Shown here piece by piece: positions 25,319 through 34,875 of a stretch of DNA of 64,000 bases. Numbering within the stretch: position 1 is the first letter of the stretch; every line of letters starts with the position of its first letter. A model generated the notes under the pieces. It was not told the DNA's origin. It did not search any database and was given only the letters and a program-made list of their open reading frames with translations. The translations under genes and the position numbers were made by a program. Origin of the DNA: Dipteris shenzhenensis (taxonomy: Eukaryota > Polypodiophyta > Polypodiopsida > Gleicheniales); assembly GCA_047967505.1 (NCBI GenBank), contig CM106538.1; one strand, 5' to 3'.

Positions 25319-26520
25319 TGTTAGAAATGACCCAACAGAGGGTACGCACAGCGGAAGACTGATAGTAATGCCCAGGAGCTCACATAGTGTGCATGTGGGG
25401 TGTGGAATCACAGACTTCTTAACTTATATGCAAAGATGTGCAAGCCAGTAAATAGACAATGCTCAGAAACAGATATAGAAGCAACTCTTTATATTTCCGT
25501 CCATCCACAAAGTAGGACAGGATACAATACCAAAAGGTTCTCCTACTAAATGTCAAGCACTTCTAGATCTCTGAGCCCGCGTGCTCCACCTCGAGCAAAT
25601 GTAGACTCTCTGTCCAGAGTGTTCTTCTCTACCTTACTGCCTGTAGATCAGCCTAGGTAGGCAGGCCCTGCCAAGCTTTGTCTGCAGCACACAGGTCCTC
25701 TTGGTCCTCCTGAATGTAGGCCCCAAGATAGCTGTTCCACTGCTCCAACCTGCTTGTGAATAGCTGCTCCACATAATGATGATCTCAGCAACCTTCTGCC
25801 CTAGAAGACAGTCTAGGTTAATCATCTCCCTGGAGCTAAGTCTGCAGCAACACCTCTCTCCTTCACTTCCTGTGTAGAGGCCCAAGGATGGTGGATATGC
25901 TGCTCCTTTCTGCTCCTCCCAAAGCTGTTTGGCTGGATAATAACTGAGGGCTGAATGCCCTCCTTATATAGGCCCAGAGGGCTGGTATTTGGACCGACTC
26001 AGCATGCCCAAAATGGCCGACTGCTGGTCGGATTTCTGCTCCCTCTTTGACCAACTTTCATGGCCCCTCCTGGGGCTCAAAACCAGGGCAAGAGCCCTTT
26101 GTTTTATTGTGCAGGGCCCAGCCCTTTTGACCAGCCTTTCCAAGGCCTGGTTGGCTGGCTCAACCAGCCCCAACCAGCCTTGTCACTTGGCTGATCCAAG
26201 GTGATCCCTGCCCAATGATATCGCGCCACGTATGCCTGTTGCAGGCCCATCAGCCTGCCCACAGATCCCGCCATGCTGCACTTCTGCCAGGCCCTTCTCC
26301 AGCGCCGTACAGTTCCGTACACCCTGCTGATGTCAATGCCTCCAAGGATCTGCACAGTCCCGTACAGCCACGCGTCATCACCCGTACTTGGAGATGCTGC
26401 TGTCGCATACATTTCCTTCAGGGATCCTCCTCTCTTCTCTGGGCATCTTCTGCCCTGGGTCTCCCTCCCCCACGCTCTCCTCATATGGGGGCTTACAGAT
26501 GGGGAGGTGAAGCATGTGGT
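25319..26520 (-). mobile_element. Copia-type LTR, minus strand, probably solo or truncated
   Basis: The reverse complement matches the LTR at about 38736-39800 in order. Shared blocks are CACCTCCCCATCTGTAAGCC, the GAGGAGAGC.TGGGGGAGGGAGACC region, GGGCTCAGAGATCTAGA, TTTTGTAT.., GGACGGAAATATA, CTGTGATTCCACACACC and GTGAGCTCCT, then the terminal TCTAACA. The 3' terminus (TGTTAG on the plus strand) is at 25319. The other end is not clear, since homology to the sister copy stops at about 26510. No primer-binding site or coding region adjoins it, so it is a solo or broken LTR. I could not identify a convincing target-site duplication. Confidence 0.65.
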
Positions 26521-26639
26521 AAGTGCATCCAAGCATTCCTCTACAGCTTTTATGCCTCAGCTGTTGTCAGCAGTACAGCTCAAGAGAGTAGTCTGCTAGA
26601 CACGGGCAGTGTACCTGGTGGAGATTCGGGAGAGAGGTT

Positions 26640-26780
26640 AAGATCCGGATGAGCCAAAGGGGAGTCCACATGGCTAGCCGAGGTGGATAATTTGCTAAGG
26701 GAGTTTGCAGACATGATGCTTTGAGAGTTGCCTCCGAAACATGGCATTAAGTCACCGGATTGAGGTGTACACCGGGACGG
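26640..26780 (+). pseudogene. Gypsy reverse transcriptase N-terminal fragment, left of copia insertion
   Basis: Translation in two frames gives LLREFADMM, then ELPPKHGI, then HRIEVYTGT. This is the region just before the RT core in Ty3/gypsy polyproteins (FADVFP.ELPP..R.IDH.I). Reading continues after the copia element: the last codons here run into GAC CCA CCA at 32297-32311 when the target duplication is counted once. One stop and one frameshift are visible, so the host was already or is now inactive. Confidence 0.75.
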
Positions 26781-27413
26781 TGTTAGAGACTCACTGTTCC
26801 CACCTGTGAGCCCCCGTTTTGTGGGGACAAGGGGCAGTGAGGGTAAGATGGGATGGAAAAAGAGAGACTCAGCAAACAGCAGCATTCTGGGGGGGCTCCA
26901 TGCCTACCTAGAGGCAAAGGACTGGCTGCACAGGGCGCCCTTTTATAGGGCCCTGTTGCAGGACCAGTCGGTCCAACCAGGGCCACCGACCAGGGCCGAC
27001 CCTGGTCGGTTTTACTGACAGACCTGGTCGGTCCCCAGTCAGGGAACCGACCCTGCTGGTCGGTCAGACCAACAGGCCTGGGCAGTGCCTATAAAAGGCC
27101 CTCACTTCCCTTCATTTCAGCTATCCAGTGCAGGACAGAAAGCCTCTGATTTGGGCTGTGCTGTGCACTCAGACTTGGCATTTTCTGACAGAGAGAATTT
27201 CTGCAGTTTGTCTCAGCACTTGGCTGAGTTTTGTATTGCTCTCCTGGAGCCAGTTTTCTGCCCACCATCCGGTGGATGAATATATTCTCTCTCTGTCTAA
27301 GTTTTCTCTGAGTGAGTATTGTATCTGTGATCAGTTATCTGAGTTGAGTGTTGCTAGAGTGGGAGAGGTCTTGGCTGGAGGTTAGAGTGATTCTTTCCTT
27401 CTGTTTTCTAACA
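26781..27413 (+). repeat. Copia 5' LTR
   Basis: TATAAAA at 27090-27096 is the likely promoter box; transcription would start about 30 bp further on. Upstream (26962-27080) U3 carries repeated GGTCGGT/ACCGACC motifs, including a perfect 11 bp inverted repeat at 26985-26995 and 27000-27010. The LTR ends next to the tRNA-Met primer-binding site. Confidence 0.95.
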
Positions 27414-27581
27414 TGGTATCAGAGCCATAGGCTCCCGACTCTTTCTCATCAATATCACTCTCTGAAGGAAGGAGTTCCTTGGCTGTAAGGAAACTCTGTT
27501 TTCAGCTCAGTTCAGTACAGAAGGTCAGTTCATTTATTTCTGTTTCAGTTTTTTTTTCAAGTTCTGTAGCTATTCACCGAG

Positions 27582-28349
27582 ATGGATCAGCGATCAGAAG
27601 CCTCTACATCCATTGCTCGTCCTTCCTCCTTCTCCAGTCATCTTCCTTCTTCATTTATCCCTAATTTTGGTGAAGCTGGAAAGCTTGATGGTACAAACTT
27701 TCCAATATGGAAAGTCAAGATCCGAAGCCATCTGTTGGCACGGAAGTTGTGGAAGATTGTCAATGGTACTGAAGAAAAGCCGGAGGATATTGTGGACAAA
27801 AGAGGTGAAGTTCTAGCTGAAGCAGATGCAGATGAACTCTGTGCATGGGAGGAGAGGGATGCTCAGGCCTTAGCAATGCTTATAGGCACGACAGCAGCTT
27901 CTATTATTCCTCATATCCAGTTGGCAGAAACGTCTTCAGAGGCGTGGACCATACTGAAGGAGTTGTATGAAACCGATAACACAGCTCGTATCATCACATT
28001 GCAGCATCAGCTTTATAACCTTGATATGAATGAGGGTGACAGTGTTCATGATCATCTGACAAAGGTGAAAGTTGTGCGGGACCAGCTCGCAGCGGTTGGT
28101 CAGAAAGTGGACTCGAGTCAATTAGCATTACTCACACTCCACAAATTGCCACGGAGTTTCAAAAGTTTTGTGACTACGGTCACTGCGGGTCAACGGACAA
28201 AGCCAATCAACTTTGAGGAGCTTTGTCCACTCCTACTTCAGGAGGAGGCCCGAGAGAAACTCTTTACGCAAAACGACGAAAAGGCATTGGTTGCCAAATT
28301 AGCCTGGCAAAGGCAAGTCAAAGGATTCCAAGAAATCAGAGGACGCTGA
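27582..28349 (+). pseudogene. gag: Copia gag (capsid region), frameshifted before the zinc knuckle
   Basis: The frame starts MDQRSEAS and contains the copia gag pattern: KLDGTNFPIWKVKIRSHL, LWKIVNGTEEKP, AWEERDAQALAMLIGT, SSEAWTILKELYE, and DHLTKVKVVRDQLAAVG. It ends early at 28349 because of a one-base change near 28300-28306. The zinc knuckle (CFYCEKLGHSAKEC, 28366-28407) lies in the next frame. The sister copy at 40.0-40.8 kb carries the same lysine-rich linker without the extra T, so I infer a one-base insertion, not programmed frameshifting. Gag coats the RNA inside virus-like particles. Confidence 0.9.
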
Positions 28350-28362
28350 ACGTAAGAAGAAA

Positions 28363-31300
28363 ATGAAGTGCTTTTACTGTGAAAAGCTTGGCCACTCTGC
28401 CAAAGAATGCCGGAAGAAAAAGGCAGATCAAAAGCGGAAAAGAGAAGCCAAAAACAAAGAAGAGCCTAAGAGTGATTCTGCCAATGTGACAACTGGTCAG
28501 TTATTCTTACTCAGTGAACATTGTTCAGCTTATGCAGTTAGTGAAGGAAAAGAAGGTTGGTATGTTGACAGTGGTGCTTCTAAGCACATGTCCAACAGAA
28601 GGACGTGGTTCAAAACCATGGACAGTACACACCCGGATTCCAAAGTTTCTGTTGGGGATAGCCGGACATGTCCTGTGAAGGGCATAGGTAGCATTCCTTT
28701 CATTACCACGGCGGGTGAGGAGAAGGATATCTCTGGAGTACTTTATGTACCCGACCTTTGCAAGAATTTACTATCTGTAAGTCAGATGGACAAAAACAAC
28801 ATGGCAGTTCTTTTCCAAGATGGCAAGGTCACCGTGACATCCAAAGGGAGTGGGCAAGTGGTAGCACAGGGTGTTGAAGAGAATGGACTGTACCATCTCG
28901 GTGCAATGTTGGTTCATGATGATCACGGAAAGTCCAAACTTTGGCATGAGCGCTTCGGTCATGTCAGCTATGGAATCTTGGCTGAAATGTCAAAGTCAAA
29001 GATGGTGGATGGACTTCCACCAATTACAGGCAAGGATGATGTCTGTAGGGCTTGTCTTGAAGGCAAGCAACACAGGGATAAGTTCCCACAAGAAGCTTCG
29101 TTTCGGGCCAGCAAATCACTTGAGTTGGTTCACGCCGACATTTGTGGTCCAATGTCTACTGCATCATGGGCAGGATCCAGGTATTCCCTTCTCTTTGTGG
29201 ATGATTTCAGTAGAATGACTTGGGTATATTGTTTGGCTAAAAAGTCTCAGGCTTTTGAGAAATTCAAAGACTGGAAAGCTAGAGTTGAAAAGGAGACAGG
29301 GGAAGATGTCAAGACATTTCGCACAGACAGGGGGGGAGAATTCACCTCAAGTGAGTTTAATACATTTTGTCGCAAGCATGGGATCAAGCGACAACTCACC
29401 ACGGCACATACTTCTCAGCAAAACGGGGTAGCCGAGAGAAAGCATAGAACCACCACTGAGACAGGGCTTGCTATGCTTCGAGGGAGAAATCTTTCTAAAG
29501 CCTATTGGAGTGAAGCTATCAATACAGCGGTACACATTCTCAACCGGACCAAGACAAAGGCCGTCAAGGACAAGACTCCATATGAGGCATTTTATGGTAA
29601 GAAGCCCTCTATTTCTCATCTCCGCATTTTTGGTTCTAACGCGTGGGTGCATGTGCCCAAGGAAGATAGGACCAAGCTTGATTCCCGAAGCAGACCATGT
29701 ATCTTTGTTGGGTATAGTGAAGAATCCAAGGCCTACCGCCTCTTCGATCCAGTAAAGAAGCAAATACTCATCAGTCGTGATGTTGTCTTCGCGGAAAAAG
29801 AACCTGAACCCCAGGAGGAGCCTCAGATTGAGGAGGAGGAGATTGTTCAACCCCCGATCCCACCCCGTCCCAGATTGACCATTCAAGAGGTTACCCAATC
29901 AAAAGCTGATATTCCACCCGATACACAGGAAGAGCAGGATGATCCCGCAGAGGTTCCCGTTCCTCCTCCCACAGAGAAGCAGAAAAAGTTGCCCCAATGG
30001 TACCTCCGGACATTGGAAGAGTCTCGTGTCACCTCTTTACCTGAGAGTAGCAGTTCCGGATTGCGTCGGTCTCAACGTCTTCAAAAGACCCCATCCGTGA
30101 ATGTTGCTTTGGTGGCTCAGATTGTTGAGCCAAGAACCTTCGCGAAGGCGAAAGACAATCCCGAATGGCAGGCTGCCATGCAGGCAGAGATGGATGCTAT
30201 TCTAAAGAATCATACATGGGACTTAGTGGCCAGGCCCCTTCGACGGAAAGTCATTGGCACTAAGTGGGTATACAAACTCAAATACAAATCTGACGGCAGC
30301 TTGGATAAGTATAAAGCCAGGTTGGTTGTGAAAGGTTTTGCTCAGACTGAAGGCATGGATTTTGATGAAACTTTTGCTCCCACAGCCCGCATGGTTACTA
30401 TCCGGACAGTGATTGCCCTTGCTGCCCATTTCCAGTGGCCTATTTTTCAAATGGATGTGAAGTCCGCATTCCTTAATGGAACCCTGGAGGAGGAGGTATA
30501 TGTGGAGCAGCCACCAGGCTTTCAGGATCCAGTGTCCCCATTAAAGGTCTGCAGGTTGAAGAAGGCGTTATACGGGCTGAAACAGGCCCCCAGAGCTTGG
30601 TACCAAAGGATTGATATATTCTTTCAGAAGATTGGGCTCAGTCGGAGTCCTTCTGAGGCAAACCTTTACTTGTTCATTGAGAAGGGATTGCGATTGGTAC
30701 TCATTCTCTATGTTGATGATCTTATCTTGACAGGTGATCATGTCAAGAAGATTTCACAGGTCAAGGAGCTACTCATGTCTGAGTTTGAGATGACTGACCT
30801 TGGATTATTACATTACTTCCTTGGGATTGAAGTAAAGCAGGCTAAAGACAGGATTTTCATTTCTCAGGAGAAATACTGCAGAGAGATTCTGAAGAGATTT
30901 TAGATGGAGGATTGCAGAACAGCTTTAACTCCCATGGAGGTCGGGCTGAAGCTAAGTGTTCACGACACATCTCAGCTGGTTGATACTCTTTTGTATCGAC
31001 GATTGGTAGGAAGTTTGCTTTATCTTACCAATACGCGCCCGGATATTTGCTATGCAGTTGGATTATTATGTCAGTTTTCTGCTTCTCCCAGGAAGAATCA
31101 TTGGAATGCAGGTTTACGTGTGCTGAGGTATTTGAAGGGTACTTGCACCTTTGGGATCAGCTACACCAAAGGCATTGAACTAGGCGGGTTCTGTGACAGT
31201 GATTGGGCAGGTGACGTGGACACCAGAAGATCGACGACAGGATATTGTTTCTTACTTGCATCTGGAGCCATCTCTTGGCTAAGTAAGAAGCAACCCACAG

Positions 31301-31650
31301 TATCCCTTTCATCTACAGAGGCAGAGTACAGAGCCGCGTGTACAGCCGCTTGTGAGACATTGTGGTTGCGGTGGATTCTGGAGGACATGGATGTGTGTCA
31401 GGAGGATGCGACAGTGCTGATGTGCGACAATCAGAGTTGCATAGCTATTGCAAAGAATCCAGTGTACCATGCGCGGACCAAACACATCGAAGTTCATTAT
31501 CATTTTGTTCGAGAGCTCATCATCGACGACGTGATCGAGCTTATCTACTGCCCGACCGCCGACAATTTGTCCGACCTTTTCACAAAGGCACTCCCTCGAG
31601 AACAGATGGAGCACCTCATCAAACGCATGGGGATTGGCCCACAGTTGTGA
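28363..31650 (+). pseudogene. pol: Copia pol: protease, integrase, reverse transcriptase, RNase H; one internal TAG
   Basis: The frame opens at the zinc knuckle. The protease active site is WYVDSGASKHMSN. Integrase has an HHCC zinc finger (WHERFGH...CRACLEGK) and catalytic D, D and E in HADICGPM, FRTDRGGEF and NGVAERKHRT. RT has YVDDLILTG, preceded by QMDVKSAFLNG and ALYGLKQAPRAWY. RNase H follows with CDSDWAGD, STEAEYRA and MCDNQSC. The order PR-IN-RT-RH is diagnostic of copia. A TAG at 30901-30903 splits RT/RNase H in the same frame (846 and 248 codons). All catalytic residues I looked for are present, so the element is nearly intact but cannot make a full polyprotein. Confidence 0.95.
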
Positions 31651-31663
31651 CATTGAGGGGGGG

Positions 31664-32296
31664 TGTTAGAGACTCACTGTTCCCACCTGTGAGCCCCCGT
31701 TTTGTGGGGACAAGGGGCAGTGAGGGTAAGATGGGATGGAAAAAGAGAGACTCAGCAAACAGCAGCATTCTGGGGGGGCTCCATGCCTACCTAGAGGCAA
31801 AGGACTGGCTGCACAGGGCGCCCTTTTATAGGGCCCTGTTGCAGGACCAGTTGGTCCAACCAGGGCCACCGACCAGGGCCGACCCTGGTCGGTTTTACTG
31901 ACAGACCTGGTCGGTCCCCAGTCAGGGAACCGACCCTGCTGGTCGGTCAGACCAACAGGCCTGGGCAGTGCCTATAAAAGGCCCTCACTTCCCTTCATTT
32001 CAGCTATCCAGTGCAGGACAGAAAGCCTCTGATTTGGGCTGTGCTGTGCACTCAGACTTGGCATTTTCTGACAGAGAGAATTTCTGCAGTTTGTCTCAGC
32101 ACTTGGCTGAGTTTTGTATTGCTCTCCTGGAGCCAGTTTTCTGCCCACCATCCGGTGGATGAATATATTCTCTCTCTGTCTAAGTTTTCTCTGAGTGAGT
32201 ATTGTATCTGTGATCAGTTATCTGAGTTGAGTGTTGCTAGAGTGGGAGAGGTCTTGGCTGGAGGTTAGAGTGATTCTTTCCTTCTGTTTTCTAACA
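31664..32296 (+). repeat. Copia 3' LTR
   Basis: Equal in length to the 5' LTR and differing at one base. The TATA box equivalent is at 31973-31979 and the U3 inverted repeat at 31868-31893. The right edge CTAACA is followed by the target duplication GACGG at 32297-32301. Confidence 0.95.
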
Positions 32297-32311
32297 GACG
32301 GACCCACCAAC

Positions 32312-32775
32312 CATAGTCTCCAGAAACAACGTTTCGGACCTGCCAGAACAGAACGCCGTTTTGGCGCCATTTCAAGAACACAAAACTCTGTTTCAGGACC
32401 CTATTTTTTCTTGCCTTTATTTTCTCCTGCATGGTGCCCGCATTTCATTTTCTTGCTGTCTTCCGCCCATTTTCTACACCCTTCCCCACTGCCCAGCCTG
32501 CTCTCCTCATGCATATATAGGCATCTTCTTGGCCCAACTGCTTGCAGCCTCTACAAGCGTCAAAACACCCTATGCAGCTTTTGTCTTATAAGTCATTTTG
32601 ATCTTGAGCAAAGATGTATCTTTCAAGCTTTTGTAATGCTTTCATTAATTGTATATGTATGTATAATACTTATACATTACTAACCTTAAAAATTGAAACT
32701 CCGTCTCCACCGTTTCTTCCGGTGGCTGAAACTCTAAAACACCATTTTCCACCTTGCTCCATATCACAAACTATG
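32312..32775. mobile_element. Non-autonomous hAT-like element, 464 bp
   Basis: The 8 bp CCACCAAC is duplicated at 32304-32311 and 32776-32783. Removing the insert and one duplicate restores the gypsy RT reading (GAC CCA CCA AC|A AAG GCA CCC TAC). The ends are inverted: CATAGTCT at the left and CATAGTTT read inward from the right. Subterminal 'gaaac'/'gtttc' motifs recur at both sides, as in hAT elements. An 8 bp duplication with short imperfect terminal repeats is typical of the hAT superfamily. The internal open frames have no transposase resemblance. The CATAG terminus is not a textbook hAT end, so the superfamily is inferred from the duplication length. Confidence 0.75.
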
Positions 32776-33262
32776 CCACCAACAAAGGCACCCTACAAGC
32801 TAACACAAGAAGAGAACGCAGAGTTGAAAAGGCATTAGCTACTTGATGCAGGGTGTATTCAGCTCAAGTCCCTTATGGTGCCCCAATTGTCTTTGTAAAG
32901 AAAAAAGATGGCATCCTTTGGCTATGCATCAATTACCAGACACAAAAAAAGTTTACCAAGAAAAAATGGCGCCCCTTGCTGAACATGAGGCAACTGTTCA
33001 ATCAACTAGTGCATGCAAGGCGGTCCATGAAGATTGACCTCTGCTCCATGTTCTATCTGAACTCGATAGCCAATGAGGATGTGGAAAAGACAGCCATGTA
33101 TACACGGCATGGGTCCTACGATTGGTTGGTTTTGACCTTCGGACTCGTGAACGCCCAGGCAACTTCCTCGACCCTATGAATAACATATTCCTTGCATTTC
33201 TTGATCACTTCGTGGTCATGTACCTCGACGACATAGTGGTCACATAAAGCATCTCCAAAAGG
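32776..33262 (+). pseudogene. Gypsy reverse transcriptase core fragment
   Basis: Translates in pieces as KAPYKLTQEENAELKR, LLDAG, VPYGAPIVFVKKKDG, LCINYQTQKK, MKIDLCSMF, MYTRHGSYDWLVLTFGLVNA and FVVMYLDDIVVT. These are the successive RT motifs of a Ty3/gypsy polyprotein, including the YLDD catalytic box at 33221-33232. Stops and frameshifts are present. Coding similarity is cut at 33262 by the minus-strand copia derivative and resumes at 35813. Confidence 0.85.
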
Positions 33263-34798
33263 TATAAAGAAAATATAGCCGCCATGAGAACGACGATTGT
33301 CCGGGTCACCAGCCCAGTCGGAATCAGTGTATCCCTGTAGGGTTAGTCCTGGTCTGAAATGTAAACCATAAGAGTAAGTACCACAAATGAACCGCAAGAT
33401 ACGAATACATGCATGCCAATGAGTGAGCTTGGGTTCATTAAAATACTGACTGAGAATAGAGACGGAGTAAGCAAGATCAGGACGAGTGTGAAGGAGCCAG
33501 AGGAGTTTGCCAACAACCTGGCGATAGAGATGTTCATCAAAGGGAGGAGACTCCAAGTCTTTTGAGAGCTTTACGGTGGGATCTAAGGGAGTGGCAGCCA
33601 GCTTAGGCTCATGAGGAATGATTTGATCAAGGAGTTGAAGAGCATATTTCTGTTGAGAAACAAAAATACCACCAGAATGTTGTACAACTTCCATGCCTAA
33701 AAAATAGGAGAGCCGACCGAGATCAGTCATTTCAAAAGTGATGCTGAGTTGAGTTTTAATGTATTGAAGTGTAGTGGGAGTGGAGCCTAAAAGCAAAAGA
33801 TCATCGACATAGAGTAAAATAAAGCAGTCCCCCTCTGACCAATGATGGATATATAAATTTGGATCCAAGGGAGTAGAATGAAAACCATTAGATTTAAGGA
33901 AGGTGTCTATCCAGTGGAACCATGATCAAGGTGCTTGTTTAAGTCCATAAAGAGCTTTGCGGAGACAGAAAACCTTATTTTCATGGCCAGGAGGAGAAAA
34001 ACCTGGTGGAGGCAGAAGAGAATTTGGAATAGTAGCAGAGTGAGAAGAAGGAAGAGGTGGCATCACCGGAGGAATAAAAGAATTTGGAAAAGGTCTTGAG
34101 GGGGAGGGATGAATATGAGAGGCGGGATAAGACATGAGAGGTGAAAAAGAGGCAGCGGGAGAGATAGAGGGAAATAAACTATAGGAATCCAATGGCATGG
34201 GAGAAGGAGGAGGATGAGAAACCACTGGAGGAAAGATGGCAGCGGAAGAGATGAGAGGGATGGGAGGGAGGGAAGAATGTGAACCGAAAGCAAACTCATT
34301 GTCAGACGCATTTCTCCTTTCTCGTCTGCGAGTGTTCACATGCATGTATGGATCTGTGTCCTCGTGATTACTTGTTCCTATGCCTTGCATAACAGAAGGA
34401 GTTGCACTAAGGGAATAGGGCAACATACCTTGCACTGATTCTTGTGGAATAGGCACTGTCGAATAATCCAATGTTCTCATGCCGGCCTGTCCTCTTTCGT
34501 CAAGGGATACTTGTTCTTCGTTGGCACCGAACTTGAGATGTTGCTCGGCTTCTTCTGAGTTGAATAGAGGTCTTTGTTGACGTATTGGAGAGAACCGTGG
34601 AGAGGTAGAGGCACGAGGTGTGCGGGTACCTGCTTCAAGTTCCTTCCATTTCTGGAATTCAGCAAATTCTTTAAAGAGTTTGGAGAGGTATTCATCACCT
34701 TCAATCCTAGTAGACTGTCTCTCGACATATGTCGAAGGTGATGGTTGAATAGAGGTTGATTCAGGCTGAGATCGCTGCGGGGAAGAGGGAGAAGACAT
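33263..34798 (-). pseudogene. Fused leader-ORF/RT/RNase H reading frame of the copia derivative
   Basis: From ATG at 34798 the frame encodes MSSPSSPQRSQ, a short charged stretch (SKLFKEFAEFQKW) and a long Pro/Ser-rich region. It then enters RT at PPPGFSPPGHENK and ALYGLKQAP, has one TGA, and continues through LLYVDDLLLLGS, FEMTDLGRLSYFLGMEV and DSDWAGDPDNRRS. The normal gag, protease, integrase and RT N-terminus that should come before PPPGF are absent. The Pro/Ser-rich N-terminal part does not look like copia gag; it could be the integrase-RT linker joined to a leader ORF, or acquired sequence. Confidence 0.75.
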
Positions 34799-34875
34799 CT
34801 TCAGGTGATGATTTATCTTCCAAGCTTTCCAGATCAAGGCTCAGGTGTCGATTGGCACACCTGGCTCTGATACCA

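Larger units (their letters stand above)
26781..32296 (+). mobile_element. Ty1/copia LTR retrotransposon, nearly intact, young insertion
   Basis: LTRs at 26781-27413 and 31664-32296 are both 633 bp, start TGTTAG, end CTAACA, and differ at one base by my reading (C in the left copy, T in the right, within 'ggaccagtcgg'). The primer-binding site TGGTATCAGAGCC starts directly at 27414. The polypurine tract is 31653-31663. The 5 bp target duplication GACGG is at 26776-26780 and 32297-32301. Internal order is gag, protease, integrase, RT, RNase H, which defines copia. A frameshift in gag-pol (about 28300-28306) and an in-frame TAG (30901-30903) break the polyprotein. The insertion is in the RT coding region of a plus-strand gypsy element. 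Confidence 0.97.

Noticed and set aside
26104-26652. Overlapping 100-145 codon frames on both strands
   Set aside because: They lie in a copia-type LTR matching the one at 38736-39800; GC-rich LTR sequence leaves long frames open by chance.
33263-33290. Short TATAAAGAAAATA as a promoter TATA box
   Set aside because: It is the residual end of the copia LTR matching 34876-34888, bordered by the AAAGG target duplication.
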